Counted from the first letter of the stretch, positions 1 through 5,994 are shown. The stretch: 6,325 bases of DNA from Anaerolineaceae bacterium (GCA_030620065.1 JAUXFJ010000098.1:1-6325), one strand, 5' to 3'. The notes: generated from the sequence alone by a model not told the origin. A program made the numbers and translations.

Positions 1-299
1 CAACAAACGTTTGCACCGGTTTGACCACTTTTAAGCCCCCAGTTTACAAGATACCATTGAAACCCAGCCCCAAAGATCTTCTCCCTCACCAGTGATAACC
101 GGAGGCAGACTACATTCAGAAGTTCGTCTCCCCGCGCATTTTGAAAGTGTTGATGCATGGTATCCTAACTTTGCCACCAATCATTACTGAGATTTTCACA
201 CTACTGGAGTGACGGGTGAAACCATCGGATATCAACCATAAATTATTTATTTTCTTGACCCTTGTATTAATCTCAAAGAGGATTGAACCACAAAAATCA
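1..299. other. Upstream region with no recognised gene
   Basis: I see no supportable gene here. Both strands were read. The only sizeable open frame (minus strand, 427 to 116) runs through the consensus promoter and into the repressor gene and encodes nothing I recognise. The one structured element is a perfect 10-bp palindrome CAAACGTTTG at 4-13. Its central CG resembles LacI-family operators, but it has no visible target gene in the window. The last 60 bases or so before 300 are A+T-rich, as expected just upstream of a strong promoter. An older gene decayed beyond recognition cannot be excluded. Confidence 0.5.
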
Positions 300-328
300 T
301 TGACAAGATAAAAGGTAATCACTATAAT
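300..328 (+). promoter_or_regulatory. Perfect-consensus sigma-70 promoter of the arsR-type/P1B ATPase operon
   Basis: The -35 box TTGACA (300-305) and the -10 box TATAAT (323-328) both match the housekeeping sigma consensus 6/6, with the optimal 17-bp spacer. Transcription should start near 335, giving a leader of about 33 nt before the repressor ATG at 368. Such a strong core promoter makes sense if it is normally held off by the repressor it transcribes. The hexamers and spacing are seen directly; the regulation is inferred. Confidence 0.85.
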
Positions 329-334
329 AACACC

Positions 335-356
335 TGAATATATACTCATGTATTGA
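335..356 (+). promoter_or_regulatory. Candidate operator for the ArsR/SmtB-type repressor
   Basis: This is an imperfect 22-bp palindrome, with 7 of 11 symmetric pairs matching (half-sites TGAATATAT and ATGTATTGA). It lies directly on the predicted transcription start and 11 bases before the repressor start codon. SmtB/CzrA-family proteins bind A+T-rich imperfect inverted repeats of this kind that overlap the promoters of their own operons. The symmetry is visible; assigning it to this repressor is inferred from position. Confidence 0.5.
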
Positions 357-367
357 AACGTTGAGCT

Positions 368-688
368 ATGGAACTCACTGATCAAACCAAGAATTTTCTC
401 CAGCTTGATGACCTGCAGGCACAGCATGTTGCCGAATTATTCAGCGTATTGGGCGACTCAAGCCGGGTGAAGATCATCGCTGCTCTTCTAAACGGGTCAA
501 TGAACGTCCAAGCATTGGCTGACACAGTTGGAATCAGCCCTTCCGGAATTTCCCACCACATGCGCAGCCTGCGCCAGATGCACTTAGTCCGTTCACATAA
601 GCAGGGAAGACAAGTTTTTTATTCACTCGAAGACCAGCATGTCGAAGAACTTTTCCAGCGTGGCGTGGACCATGTCATGCATGGTTGA
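368..688 (+). CDS. ArsR/SmtB-family metal-sensing transcriptional repressor (CzrA-like, Zn/Co type)
   Basis: This 106-residue winged-helix repressor has the usual length for the family. The core runs from ELFSVLGDSSRVKII (residues 23-37) through the recognition-helix region ISPSGISHHMRSLRQ (56-70) to the beta-hairpin wing RSHKQGRQVFYSL (75-87). The last helix carries D89, H91, H102 and H105. This is the D-x-H-x10-H-x2-H spacing of the alpha-5 site that binds Zn(II) or Co(II) in CzrA; SmtB has Glu at the last position. The protein has no cysteine, so the alpha-3/alpha-3N thiolate site used by Cd/Pb or As sensors is absent. It should dissociate from DNA when zinc or cobalt binds. The ribosome-binding site is weak (TTGAG just upstream of the ATG). 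The gene sits behind a consensus promoter and a candidate operator, and its stop lies 6 bases before the ATPase start, so the two are almost certainly co-transcribed. Family assignment is secure; the exact metal is inferred. Confidence 0.93.
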   Translation: MELTDQTKNFLQLDDLQAQHVAELFSVLGDSSRVKIIAALLNGSMNVQALADTVGISPSGISHHMRSLRQMHLVRSHKQGRQVFYSLEDQHVEELFQRGVDHVMHG

Positions 689-694
689 GAATCA

Positions 695-3034
695 ATGACA
701 GAAAAGACATTCGAACTTGAAATCCCCCTGTTGATCCCCGGATTGACCAACCACCAAGACGCTTGCCTGGAACGATTAGAAAGTGCGCTCCAAATCCAGA
801 GGGGCATAATTCGAGCTCACATCGAACGAGGTAACGATCCACAAGTACTGTGCTTGCATTACAACCCTTCCTTAATCTCAATCGATGATGTGCGCCGCAT
901 CGCTAGACGTGCTGGTGCGAAAATAGCTAACCGCTACCGGCACGAAGTAATCCCAGTTGAAGGCATGGATTGCTCGGATTGCGTCATTGTGCTCGAACAC
1001 AGTCTCAACCGGATCGAAGGGGTCTTGGATGTTAATGCCAGCTACACCGCCCAAAAAGTCTTCATCGAGTACGACTCAAAAAAAACCAATCGGGGAACTA
1101 TCGAAAAGCGCATCAAGAATCTTGGCTACCTGGTACCTCAGGAAGGTGCTCGCAAGTGGTATGTAGAAAACCGTGTATTTCTCTTCAGCCTGACTGCAGG
1201 ATTCTTATTGCTGCTTGGTTGGTCAGGTGACCGTTTCTTTGGCTTCCCTTATGGACTAAGCCTGGCATTATACCTGGCAGCCTATTTCCTTGCTGGTAGG
1301 GATACAGCCATTCACGCCTGGTATGCCCTAAAAGCGCGCACCTTTAATACCGACCTGCTGATGATCACCGCCGCATTGGGAGCAGCTTTCCTGGGAGAGT
1401 ACGCTGAGGGAGCACTGCTGCTCTTCCTGTTCAGCTTGGGGCACGCATTGGAGGGACGCATCCTGGACCGCGCCCGGAATGCCATCCGTGCCCTGGCTGA
1501 TTTAGCCCCAAAGACCGCCATAGTACGCCGCAATAGTCGTCATGTTGAAATCCCAGTTGACGAAGTAGATCTTGACGATATAGTCATTATTAGACCAGGG
1601 ACCCGTATCCCTGTGGACGGGAAAATCTTAGCCGGGTCGTCGCCCGTCGACCAATCACCGGTTACCGGCGAATCAATGCCTGTTGACAAAACAGTGATGG
1701 ACAATGTATTTGCTGGTTCGCTGAATGGGGAAGGAGCTCTGGAAATACAAGTGACACGGCTGGCAAAAGACAGCACCCTTGCCCGAGTCACACAAATGGT
1801 CGAACAGGCACAGGCGGGTAAATCACCTTCTCAACAATTAACCGATCGCTTCATGCGTTGGTTTGTGCCTATTGTATTGATCGGCGACCTGCTTTTGACC
1901 ATCATCCCTCCATTATTCGGCGTCCCAATCACCGAATCATTCTCACGTGCCATGGTAGTACTCGTAGCAGCTTCGCCATGCGCGCTGGCGCTAGGAACAC
2001 CGGCAGCTATCATGGCTGGTGTAGCACAGGCTGCTCGCAACGGTGTTCTGATCAAAGGTGGAGTCCACCTGGAGAACCTGGGCCGGTTAAAGGCGATGGC
2101 TTTCGATAAAACCGGCACGATCACACAGGGCAATCTGCAGCTTACGGACATCTTTTCAATTGACTCGGTGAACGAGACTGAGCTGCTGGCCTTGGCTGCG
2201 GCAATAGAAACCCGCTCCGCTCATCCCATTGCCAAAGCCATTGTTAAGGAAGCAGAGGCACGCCAACTGATGCTGCCCGAGATTAGAGAAGCTGAGTCAC
2301 TGACCGGAAGCGGCATGCGTGCGGAATTCCAGGGTCAATCCATTTGGGTAGGTAATCTACAAACACTTCAAGAAACTGGCATCCAGGTACCCACCGCAAT
2401 CCTGGCACAAGCAGAATTGCTTTCCTCACAAGGGAAAACGACAATGACAATCAGCAAGGGAGAGAAAATCCTGGGTTTGATTGCCGTTGCCGACACGATA
2501 CGCCCGGATGTTACAGCCACCATCAATAAATTACACGCCCTGGGTATCCATCAAACAGTGATGCTGACAGGTGATAATCACCAGGTTGCAGCCCATATCG
2601 CCAGCCAGGTTGGTGTGGATGAATTCCAGGCTCAACTGATGCCGGAGGACAAAGTCATTGCCATCCAGTCTCTTGTCGAGCAGTACCAAGCTGCAGGCAT
2701 GGTTGGCGATGGCGTGAACGACGCCCCCGCGCTGGCCAACGCCACTGTTGGCATCGCCTTGGGCGGTGCCAGCACAGATGTCGCCTTGGAAACTGCGGAT
2801 GTTGCCCTGATGGCCGACGAACTCTCCAAGCTGCCATTTGCCGTTGGTCTGGGACGGGCAACCCGGGTGCTGATCCTGCAAAACCTGGCGATCGCGTTGG
2901 GGGTGATCATTTTCCTGATGGTTTCCGCAATTTCAGGTTTGGCGAGTCTCGGGATAACAGTCATCATCCATGAAGGCAGCACAATCGCGGTAGCCTTGAA
3001 TGCGCTCCGGCTGCTCAGATACACCCCGGATTGA
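695..3034 (+). CDS. P1B-type heavy-metal-exporting ATPase (P1B-4-like, SPC/HEGST motifs)
   Basis: This 779-residue inner-membrane pump uses ATP to expel a divalent transition metal. Reading from the N-terminus: a ferredoxin-like domain without CxxC (about 8-75), a heavy-metal-associated domain with GMDCSDC (90-96; C93, C96), membrane helices from about 160, TGES of the actuator domain (324-327), SPC in the metal-binding helix (427-429), the phosphorylated DKTGT (D471), the nucleotide-binding HP pair (H510-P511) and GSG (538-540), TGDN (625-628), GDGVND (671-676), and HEGST in a late helix (759-763). All catalytic motifs are intact. SPC together with HEG(S/G)T defines the P1B-4 group, known for Co, Zn, Fe or Ni export, whereas P1B-2 Zn/Cd/Pb pumps have CPC. 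The N-terminal GMDCxxC is more typical of ZntA/CadA. The start lies 6 bases after the repressor stop, which suggests translational coupling. Zn or Co is the inferred substrate, in agreement with the repressor's alpha-5 site; calling it plain ZntA would be too specific. Confidence 0.93.
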   Translation: MTEKTFELEIPLLIPGLTNHQDACLERLESALQIQRGIIRAHIERGNDPQVLCLHYNPSLISIDDVRRIARRAGAKIANRYRHEVIPVEGMDCSDCVIVLEHSLNRIEGVLDVNASYTAQKVFIEYDSKKTNRGTIEKRIKNLGYLVPQEGARKWYVENRVFLFSLTAGFLLLLGWSGDRFFGFPYGLSLALYLAAYFLAGRDTAIHAWYALKARTFNTDLLMITAALGAAFLGEYAEGALLLFLFSLGHALEGRILDRARNAIRALADLAPKTAIVRRNSRHVEIPVDEVDLDDIVIIRPGTRIPVDGKILAGSSPVDQSPVTGESMPVDKTVMDNVFAGSLNGEGALEIQVTRLAKDSTLARVTQMVEQAQAGKSPSQQLTDRFMRWFVPIVLIGDLLLTIIPPLFGVPITESFSRAMVVLVAASPCALALGTPAAIMAGVAQAARNGVLIKGGVHLENLGRLKAMAFDKTGTITQGNLQLTDIFSIDSVNETELLALAAAIETRSAHPIAKAIVKEAEARQLMLPEIREAESLTGSGMRAEFQGQSIWVGNLQTLQETGIQVPTAILAQAELLSSQGKTTMTISKGEKILGLIAVADTIRPDVTATINKLHALGIHQTVMLTGDNHQVAAHIASQVGVDEFQAQLMPEDKVIAIQSLVEQYQAAGMVGDGVNDAPALANATVGIALGGASTDVALETADVALMADELSKLPFAVGLGRATRVLILQNLAIALGVIIFLMVSAISGLASLGITVIIHEGSTIAVALNALRLLRYTPD

Positions 3035-3156
3035 TAACCTTTACCAGTGACAGGCATTCATATTATTCATGGTAATACTTGCTTCAGGAATTCAGCTACC
3101 CTGTAAAGTAGAGGCATAACCTGGATTTCTTTGGATGTTTCGGGGAATGGAAATAT

Positions 3157-3678
3157 TTATTTCACCGGGAAATTGGAGTTATCGAAAACCTGCACCGGAC
3201 CATGCCATTGCGCATTATCTAGAAAAACTTCGCGATAATCTCCCTTTGTGTAGCCCGCGATCAATGCTCGCCAGAAAGCCTTTCCTATCTTGTTTTCAGG
3301 TTTCTGAGCGATCTCCCAACGACCCGGGAAGCGATCAAAAATCAGTCTCGCCACCTGTGATCCCACATCAAGGCGGCGGAATTTTCTCATCACAAAGAAC
3401 TCAGAAACCATCATCCCTGTTTGCCTTAGAGCTTCCTGTTCGGAGAAATATGTCCCCCTACATAACAAGGCAAACCCAGCCAGCTGGCCGTCGACCCGAA
3501 CCAGGAAAGGATAACGATCAGGTTCGGTCCAATAGAGATCCAGGTACCGGTAGTCGAATAAGCCGCTTTCACCCACACTGTTGCCATCCATTTCACTGAA
3601 ATCATACAGGTAAAGCTGCATCAGATTGCGCAGGATTGCTTTCTCCTGAAAGGTTGCTTGAGTAACTTCAATTTTCAT
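3157..3678 (-). CDS. GNAT-family N-acetyltransferase, substrate unknown
   Basis: This 173-residue protein has the length of a single GNAT domain and would move an acetyl group from acetyl-CoA to an unidentified amine. The N-terminal half carries LYLYDFSEMDG (22-32) and the beta strands PFLVRVDGQLAGFALL (57-72). Motif A follows, with strand MVSEFFVMRKF (90-100) and loop RRLDVGS (101-107). The canonical loop is R/Q-x-x-G-x-G/A; here the first glycine is Asp104 (codon GAT, one base from GGT), which could weaken CoA binding. The C-terminal part has the alternating strands expected of the fold. An AGGAG lies at 3692-3696, 13 bases before the ATG, longer than usual; no other in-frame start fits better. 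The gene is convergent with the metal ATPase and divergent from the THEP1-like gene, so probably a single-gene unit. No signal peptide or membrane helix is seen. Confidence 0.8.
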   Translation of the reverse strand: MKIEVTQATFQEKAILRNLMQLYLYDFSEMDGNSVGESGLFDYRYLDLYWTEPDRYPFLVRVDGQLAGFALLCRGTYFSEQEALRQTGMMVSEFFVMRKFRRLDVGSQVARLIFDRFPGRWEIAQKPENKIGKAFWRALIAGYTKGDYREVFLDNAQWHGPVQVFDNSNFPVK

Positions 3679-3977
3679 GGTATGGATAAGACTCCTATCT
3701 AAGGGTTTGAGATTGTTAATAATGGAAATATTGTTGGACGCCTCGCTTTCGATGATGGATGGGTAGATGGATTAATCAGCCAACAAGAATGAAATTGCAT
3801 AGAGCCTCCTGCAGGACAACTCAAGTTTACAAAATTGGCACAGTCTTGCCAACTGCGCGGTGGTCTCTGGTTGGTACATTTTAACCCAAGTAATTCAGCG
3901 GATTAATGGCAAAGGGTAAAATTAGACGTTCTAACCTGTTTAATGTTTTTAGAATTCATAGTGAGCGATAACGACAG
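3679..3977. other. Divergent intergenic region between the acetyltransferase and NTPase genes
   Basis: These 299 bases must hold the promoters of both flanking genes, but no hexamer pair with good spacing stands out on either strand. Toward the NTPase the best isolated -10-like boxes are TAAAAT (3917-3922) and TAGAAT (3950-3955), both without a convincing -35. A perfect 6-bp inverted repeat TTGGCA/TGCCAA with a 6-base loop lies at 3835-3852 and is listed separately. Around 3749-3775 there are short GATGG reiterations. No tRNA or long open frame was recognised. Confidence 0.5.
3835..3852. repeat. Perfect inverted repeat TTGGCA-N6-TGCCAA
   Basis: Two 6-bp arms (3835-3840 and 3847-3852) pair perfectly around CAGTCT. 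No T-run follows, so it is not an intrinsic terminator. It lies about 125 bases upstream of the NTPase gene and could be an operator for an unknown regulator. A GTTGG at 3870-3874 could pair with the same CCAAC (3849-3853), so two alternative hairpins are possible if the region is transcribed. No function can be assigned from sequence alone. Confidence 0.35.
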
Positions 3978-4529
3978 ATGAAGAAAATCATTCTCTTGAC
4001 CGGTTATCCTGGTTGCGGGAAGACCACCTTAATAAAAAAGATTATCCCTCATCTTTCCCCACCTGTGAATGGATTTTACACCCGGGAAATCCGCCCGGCA
4101 TCCCGATCTGGTAAGAAGAGACCTCGTCTTGGATTTGAGCTCATCACCCTGGACGGTCAACGCGGAGTTCTGGCGCATGTTGACCCTGCTCAAGTCGACG
4201 GGCGAACCACACCTCGCATCGGGCGTTATATCGTCAATCTTCGAGTACTTGATTATTTGGCATCTCCCACTCTGCAACAATCCATCGCTAAAGATGGATG
4301 GGTCGTGGTCGATGAGATCGGACCAATGGAGATCCTTTCAAAATCTTTCCGCCAGGCAGTTGAGGCAGTTATTGCCCGCCAGGTCAACTTACTGGGCACC
4401 ATCGTCCGGCGGAGTACCTCTTTTGGAGATCAGATCAAAGCTCAAACCGGGGTGAATTTAATCGAGGTCTCACCCCATAATAGGGAGGAGTTGCTAGACC
4501 TCATACTCTCCCTGATTAGCAAGGAATAA
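3978..4529 (+). CDS. THEP1-type nucleoside-triphosphatase (P-loop NTPase)
   Basis: This 183-residue cytoplasmic P-loop protein has the usual length for the THEP1/NTPCR family (NTPase_1 fold). Characterised members slowly hydrolyse ATP, GTP and other nucleoside triphosphates to diphosphates. Walker A is GYPGCGKT (9-16). It is followed by the family-typical NGFYTREIR (31-39) and IGRYIVN (81-87). Walker B is VVVDEIGPME (109-118), with D112 and E113 as metal-binding and catalytic candidates. The stretch GTIVRRST (140-147) fits the conserved base/phosphate-contacting region near the C-terminus. No key residue is missing. The ATG is chosen because it places Walker A at the usual distance from the N-terminus; there is no strong ribosome-binding site upstream. 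The biological role of the family is unsettled, and the neighbours (a divergent acetyltransferase and mobile-element debris 27 bases downstream) do not suggest a pathway. Confidence 0.88.
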   Translation: MKKIILLTGYPGCGKTTLIKKIIPHLSPPVNGFYTREIRPASRSGKKRPRLGFELITLDGQRGVLAHVDPAQVDGRTTPRIGRYIVNLRVLDYLASPTLQQSIAKDGWVVVDEIGPMEILSKSFRQAVEAVIARQVNLLGTIVRRSTSFGDQIKAQTGVNLIEVSPHNREELLDLILSLISKE

Positions 4530-4556
4530 ATTATTAACCCAGGACATGATATGTTT

Positions 4557-4736
4557 TTATTCAGGTCTTTGCCCTGGGCGACCGATGTCTGCATAGAAAT
4601 CAGCAGCCAGGTCGCGGACGAAAATGAGATCAATGCACCTCTCGATTTGGCGATAGAAATAGTTTTCAGGCACCAGTTAATCCAGAGATACAGCAACATG
4701 CTGCCAAAAAATATGGTTCTTTTGACCGATCATCAT
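4557..4736 (-). pseudogene. IS1182-type transposase remnant (N-terminal fragment)
   Basis: Read on the minus strand from the ATG at 4736, the frame gives MMIGQKNHIFWQHVAVSLD, a stop (TAA at 4679-4677), then LVPENYFYRQIERC and LIFVRDLAADFYADIGRP, ending at 4557. The pattern (L)VPExxFYRxIE, then (F)VRDLxADxY and GRP, is the conserved start of IS1182-family DDE transposases. In these the segment before it normally reads LDQLVPE, so the TAA looks like a CAA-to-TAA nonsense mutation. An intact enzyme is several hundred residues; here the catalytic DDE domain is missing altogether. No terminal inverted repeats were found. The open frame on the opposite strand (4551-4769) is only its shadow. Family identity is recalled from motif memory, not a search. 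Confidence 0.75.
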
Positions 4737-4765
4737 GCACCTCGCCTTATCAAGTTGGGAAGGAG

Positions 4766-5336
4766 TTAGAGGTTCAGACGTCGTGCAACTGCCAGTAACT
4801 CATCATCGGTGATGCCTAAGTAGCGTTTAGTGTAAGCGATGCTTTCGTGATTGAGTTTATGCATGATGAGTGCCAGATCTACACCATTCATGCTGGCATG
4901 ATAACCCCAGGTCTTGCGCAGGCTGTGAGTGCCATAATTTCCCTGCAATCTAACATCAGCGCATATGGTTGTGATGAATTTCCAGGCTTGTCCTCGTTTG
5001 ATCGGCTGGTTAGTCTTTGGGTTGAAAATTAGAAAGTTTTCTCCCTCTTTAGCTGCATGTGGAAAATTTCCCAGATATTCGGCGAGGGCTTCTCGGTTGC
5101 TTTAGTTGATGGCAATCTCATGGCACTTGCCACACTTTTGTTCCTTGATTTAGAAACTTTTTCGTCCAGGAACTGACCCACCTGCAATTGAAGCAGATCA
5201 GAGATACGCAGTGCTGTATTGATTCCCACAAAAAAAGAAGTAAGTCTCGATGGCGTCCTTGACCCCGCAAAAGGTTTTTAATTTGTGCTATTTTTCCTGA
5301 TACACAAGGGTCTTCAAATCAGCCCTTTTAAAACAT
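4766..5336 (-). pseudogene. Compact tyrosine recombinase/integrase, inactivated by frameshifts and a nonsense codon
   Basis: Three frames must be joined to read it. The N-terminal piece (KRADLKTLVYQEKIAQIKN to GRHRDLLLF) ends at a 7-A run on the plus strand (5230-5236). Adding one base there leads into VGINTALRISDLLQLQVGQ, which carries the first catalytic Arg (codon 5208-5206). A second shift near 5147-5155 leads into IKEQKCGKCHEIAIN, then a TAA (5104-5102) where the family would have Lys, then SNREALAEYL, GNYGTHSLRKTWGYH, LALIMHKLNHES and YTKRYLGITDDEL. H-S-L-R, the NHES histidine and the KRY tyrosine (codon 4822-4820) complete the active site. The span of about 190 codons matches short recombinases that lack a separate core-binding domain. 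The ATG at 5336 is followed by an extra T in TTTT, so the start may be broken too. Several independent lesions argue for real decay, although homopolymer sequencing error could explain one of them. Confidence 0.85.
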
Positions 5337-5503
5337 CAGTGAACACAAGATAGATTTTATTTATCAATGTGGTTGTTGTCGCAACACAAGAGCATCAAGA
5401 TCACCATCACTCATGGCTGCATGCACCTGTCAGAAATCTCAGAGAAGTTCAACCTGAACAGATCTTCACATTGCATGCCTGCATGTCATATTGGTTCTTA
5501 CCC

Positions 5504-5884
5504 CTAATGAGAAAGCCTTTCAATTGCCTTAGCCGCGTGTGATCGAACAACCTGAAAACCATCAATTATTGCTGTCTCCCGAAGGGTTGGGATGGCGCCT
5601 GGATCACCGATCCTCTCCAGTGCTTGAATTATGGCACAGCGCACCATCCAAAAAGGATCAGCCGGCAGCGCCTCTAATAGCCCTGGCAGAGCCTCTGGGC
5701 TGCGCATGTACCCTAATTTTTTGGCTGCAATTTTTCGATCACCCCAAGGTGTATCAGGGGACAGAGCCGCCAGCAATTTGTCTAATTCGCGATCAGGTTG
5801 AACCTCAATTGCTATCGGAAAAGTTGCAAAAATATTCGTCTTGTCTACAGCTTCTGGACGTTGGTTGATATTTACTGTGAGCAT
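5504..5884 (-). CDS. Small HEAT-repeat protein
   Basis: I start this at the internal ATG (5884), giving 126 residues. AAAGGA lies about 9 bases before it, whereas the longer 164-residue reading from 5998 would begin upstream of the candidate promoter and has no ribosome-binding site. Residues 1-30 are variable. The rest forms about three HEAT-like helical pairs: GDRKIAAKKLGYMRSPEAL (48-66) with PGLLEAL, DPFWMVRCAIIQALERIGD (76-94) with PGAIPTLRE, and DGFQVVRSHAAKAIERL (108-124). The recurring pattern is VR/IA..A...L..I.DP.AIP.L. Such repeats build a curved protein-binding surface, and no catalytic motif is present. It lies divergent to the LuxR-type regulator, with a phased direct repeat between them. 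The partner is unknown. Fold assignment is good; function is open. Confidence 0.78.
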   Translation of the reverse strand: MLTVNINQRPEAVDKTNIFATFPIAIEVQPDRELDKLLAALSPDTPWGDRKIAAKKLGYMRSPEALPGLLEALPADPFWMVRCAIIQALERIGDPGAIPTLRETAIIDGFQVVRSHAAKAIERLSH

Positions 5885-5935
5885 CTTTTTATTTCCTTTC
5901 GCTGCTTTTTTCCAGCTCGTCATGAGTATGTTTCC

Positions 5936-5964
5936 ACTATAGACGATTGTGAATGCTGGGTCAT
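5936..5964 (-). promoter_or_regulatory. Candidate promoter of the HEAT-repeat gene
   Basis: On the minus strand, ATGACC (5964-5959, 4/6 to the -35 consensus) is separated by 17 bases from TATAGT (5941-5936, 5/6 to the -10 consensus). The predicted transcript start is near 5929, about 45 bases before the chosen ATG. It lies downstream of the longer alternative start at 5998 and too close to the ATG at 5923 for a ribosome-binding site, which supports the 5884 start. The mediocre -35 box would suit an activator-dependent promoter. Confidence 0.4.
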
Positions 5965-5974
5965 CCCTCTTTTG

Positions 5975-5994
5975 GTAGGTAAAAAGTAGGTAAA
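5975..5994. repeat. Direct repeat GTAGGTAAA x2 with 11-bp period
   Basis: GTAGGTAAA occurs at 5975-5983 and again at 5986-5994, a spacing of 11 bp or about one helical turn (TTTACCTAC on the minus strand). It lies at about -46 to -65 relative to the predicted start of the HEAT-gene promoter and 48 bases before the LuxR-type gene. Two same-side direct repeats are a common layout for dimeric activators such as OmpR/PhoB-type response regulators. The repeat is seen directly; a regulatory role is inferred. Confidence 0.5.

Noticed and set aside
116..427. Minus-strand open frame of 103 codons
   Set aside because: It spans the consensus promoter and the start of the repressor, has no ribosome-binding site or recognisable domain, and its A+T-rich composition explains the chance frame.
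2531..3057. Long minus-strand open frames inside the 3' half of the ATPase gene
   Set aside because: They are antisense shadows of a gene whose every catalytic motif is intact; their Ala/Ser/Pro/Thr-rich translations resemble no known family.
3061..3077. TATTA/TAATA hairpin between the convergent ATPase and acetyltransferase genes
   Set aside because: The five-pair stem is all A/T with no following T-run, too weak to call a terminator.
3135..3599. Plus-strand open frame of 154 codons opposite the acetyltransferase
   Set aside because: The minus-strand reading has a GNAT fold and the correct family length; the plus-strand product is Pro/Arg/Ser-rich with no motif.
3836..3850. Sigma-54-like TGGCAC...TTGCC
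   Set aside because: The GG and GC pairs are separated by 9 bases instead of the required 10, and no sigma-54 activator site or gene is visible.
3961..3972. lac-operator-like GTGAGCGATAAC before the NTPase gene
   Set aside because: It lacks one base of the core and the symmetric other half, so it is a chance match.
4551..4769. Plus-strand open frame of 72 codons after the NTPase gene
   Set aside because: It is the antisense of the transposase remnant, whose conserved VPENYFYRQIE and FVRDL blocks are read on the other strand.
5412..5486. Repeated TGCATG hexamers
   Set aside because: Three short copies with irregular spacing and no array structure; too little to call a repeat family or binding-site cluster.
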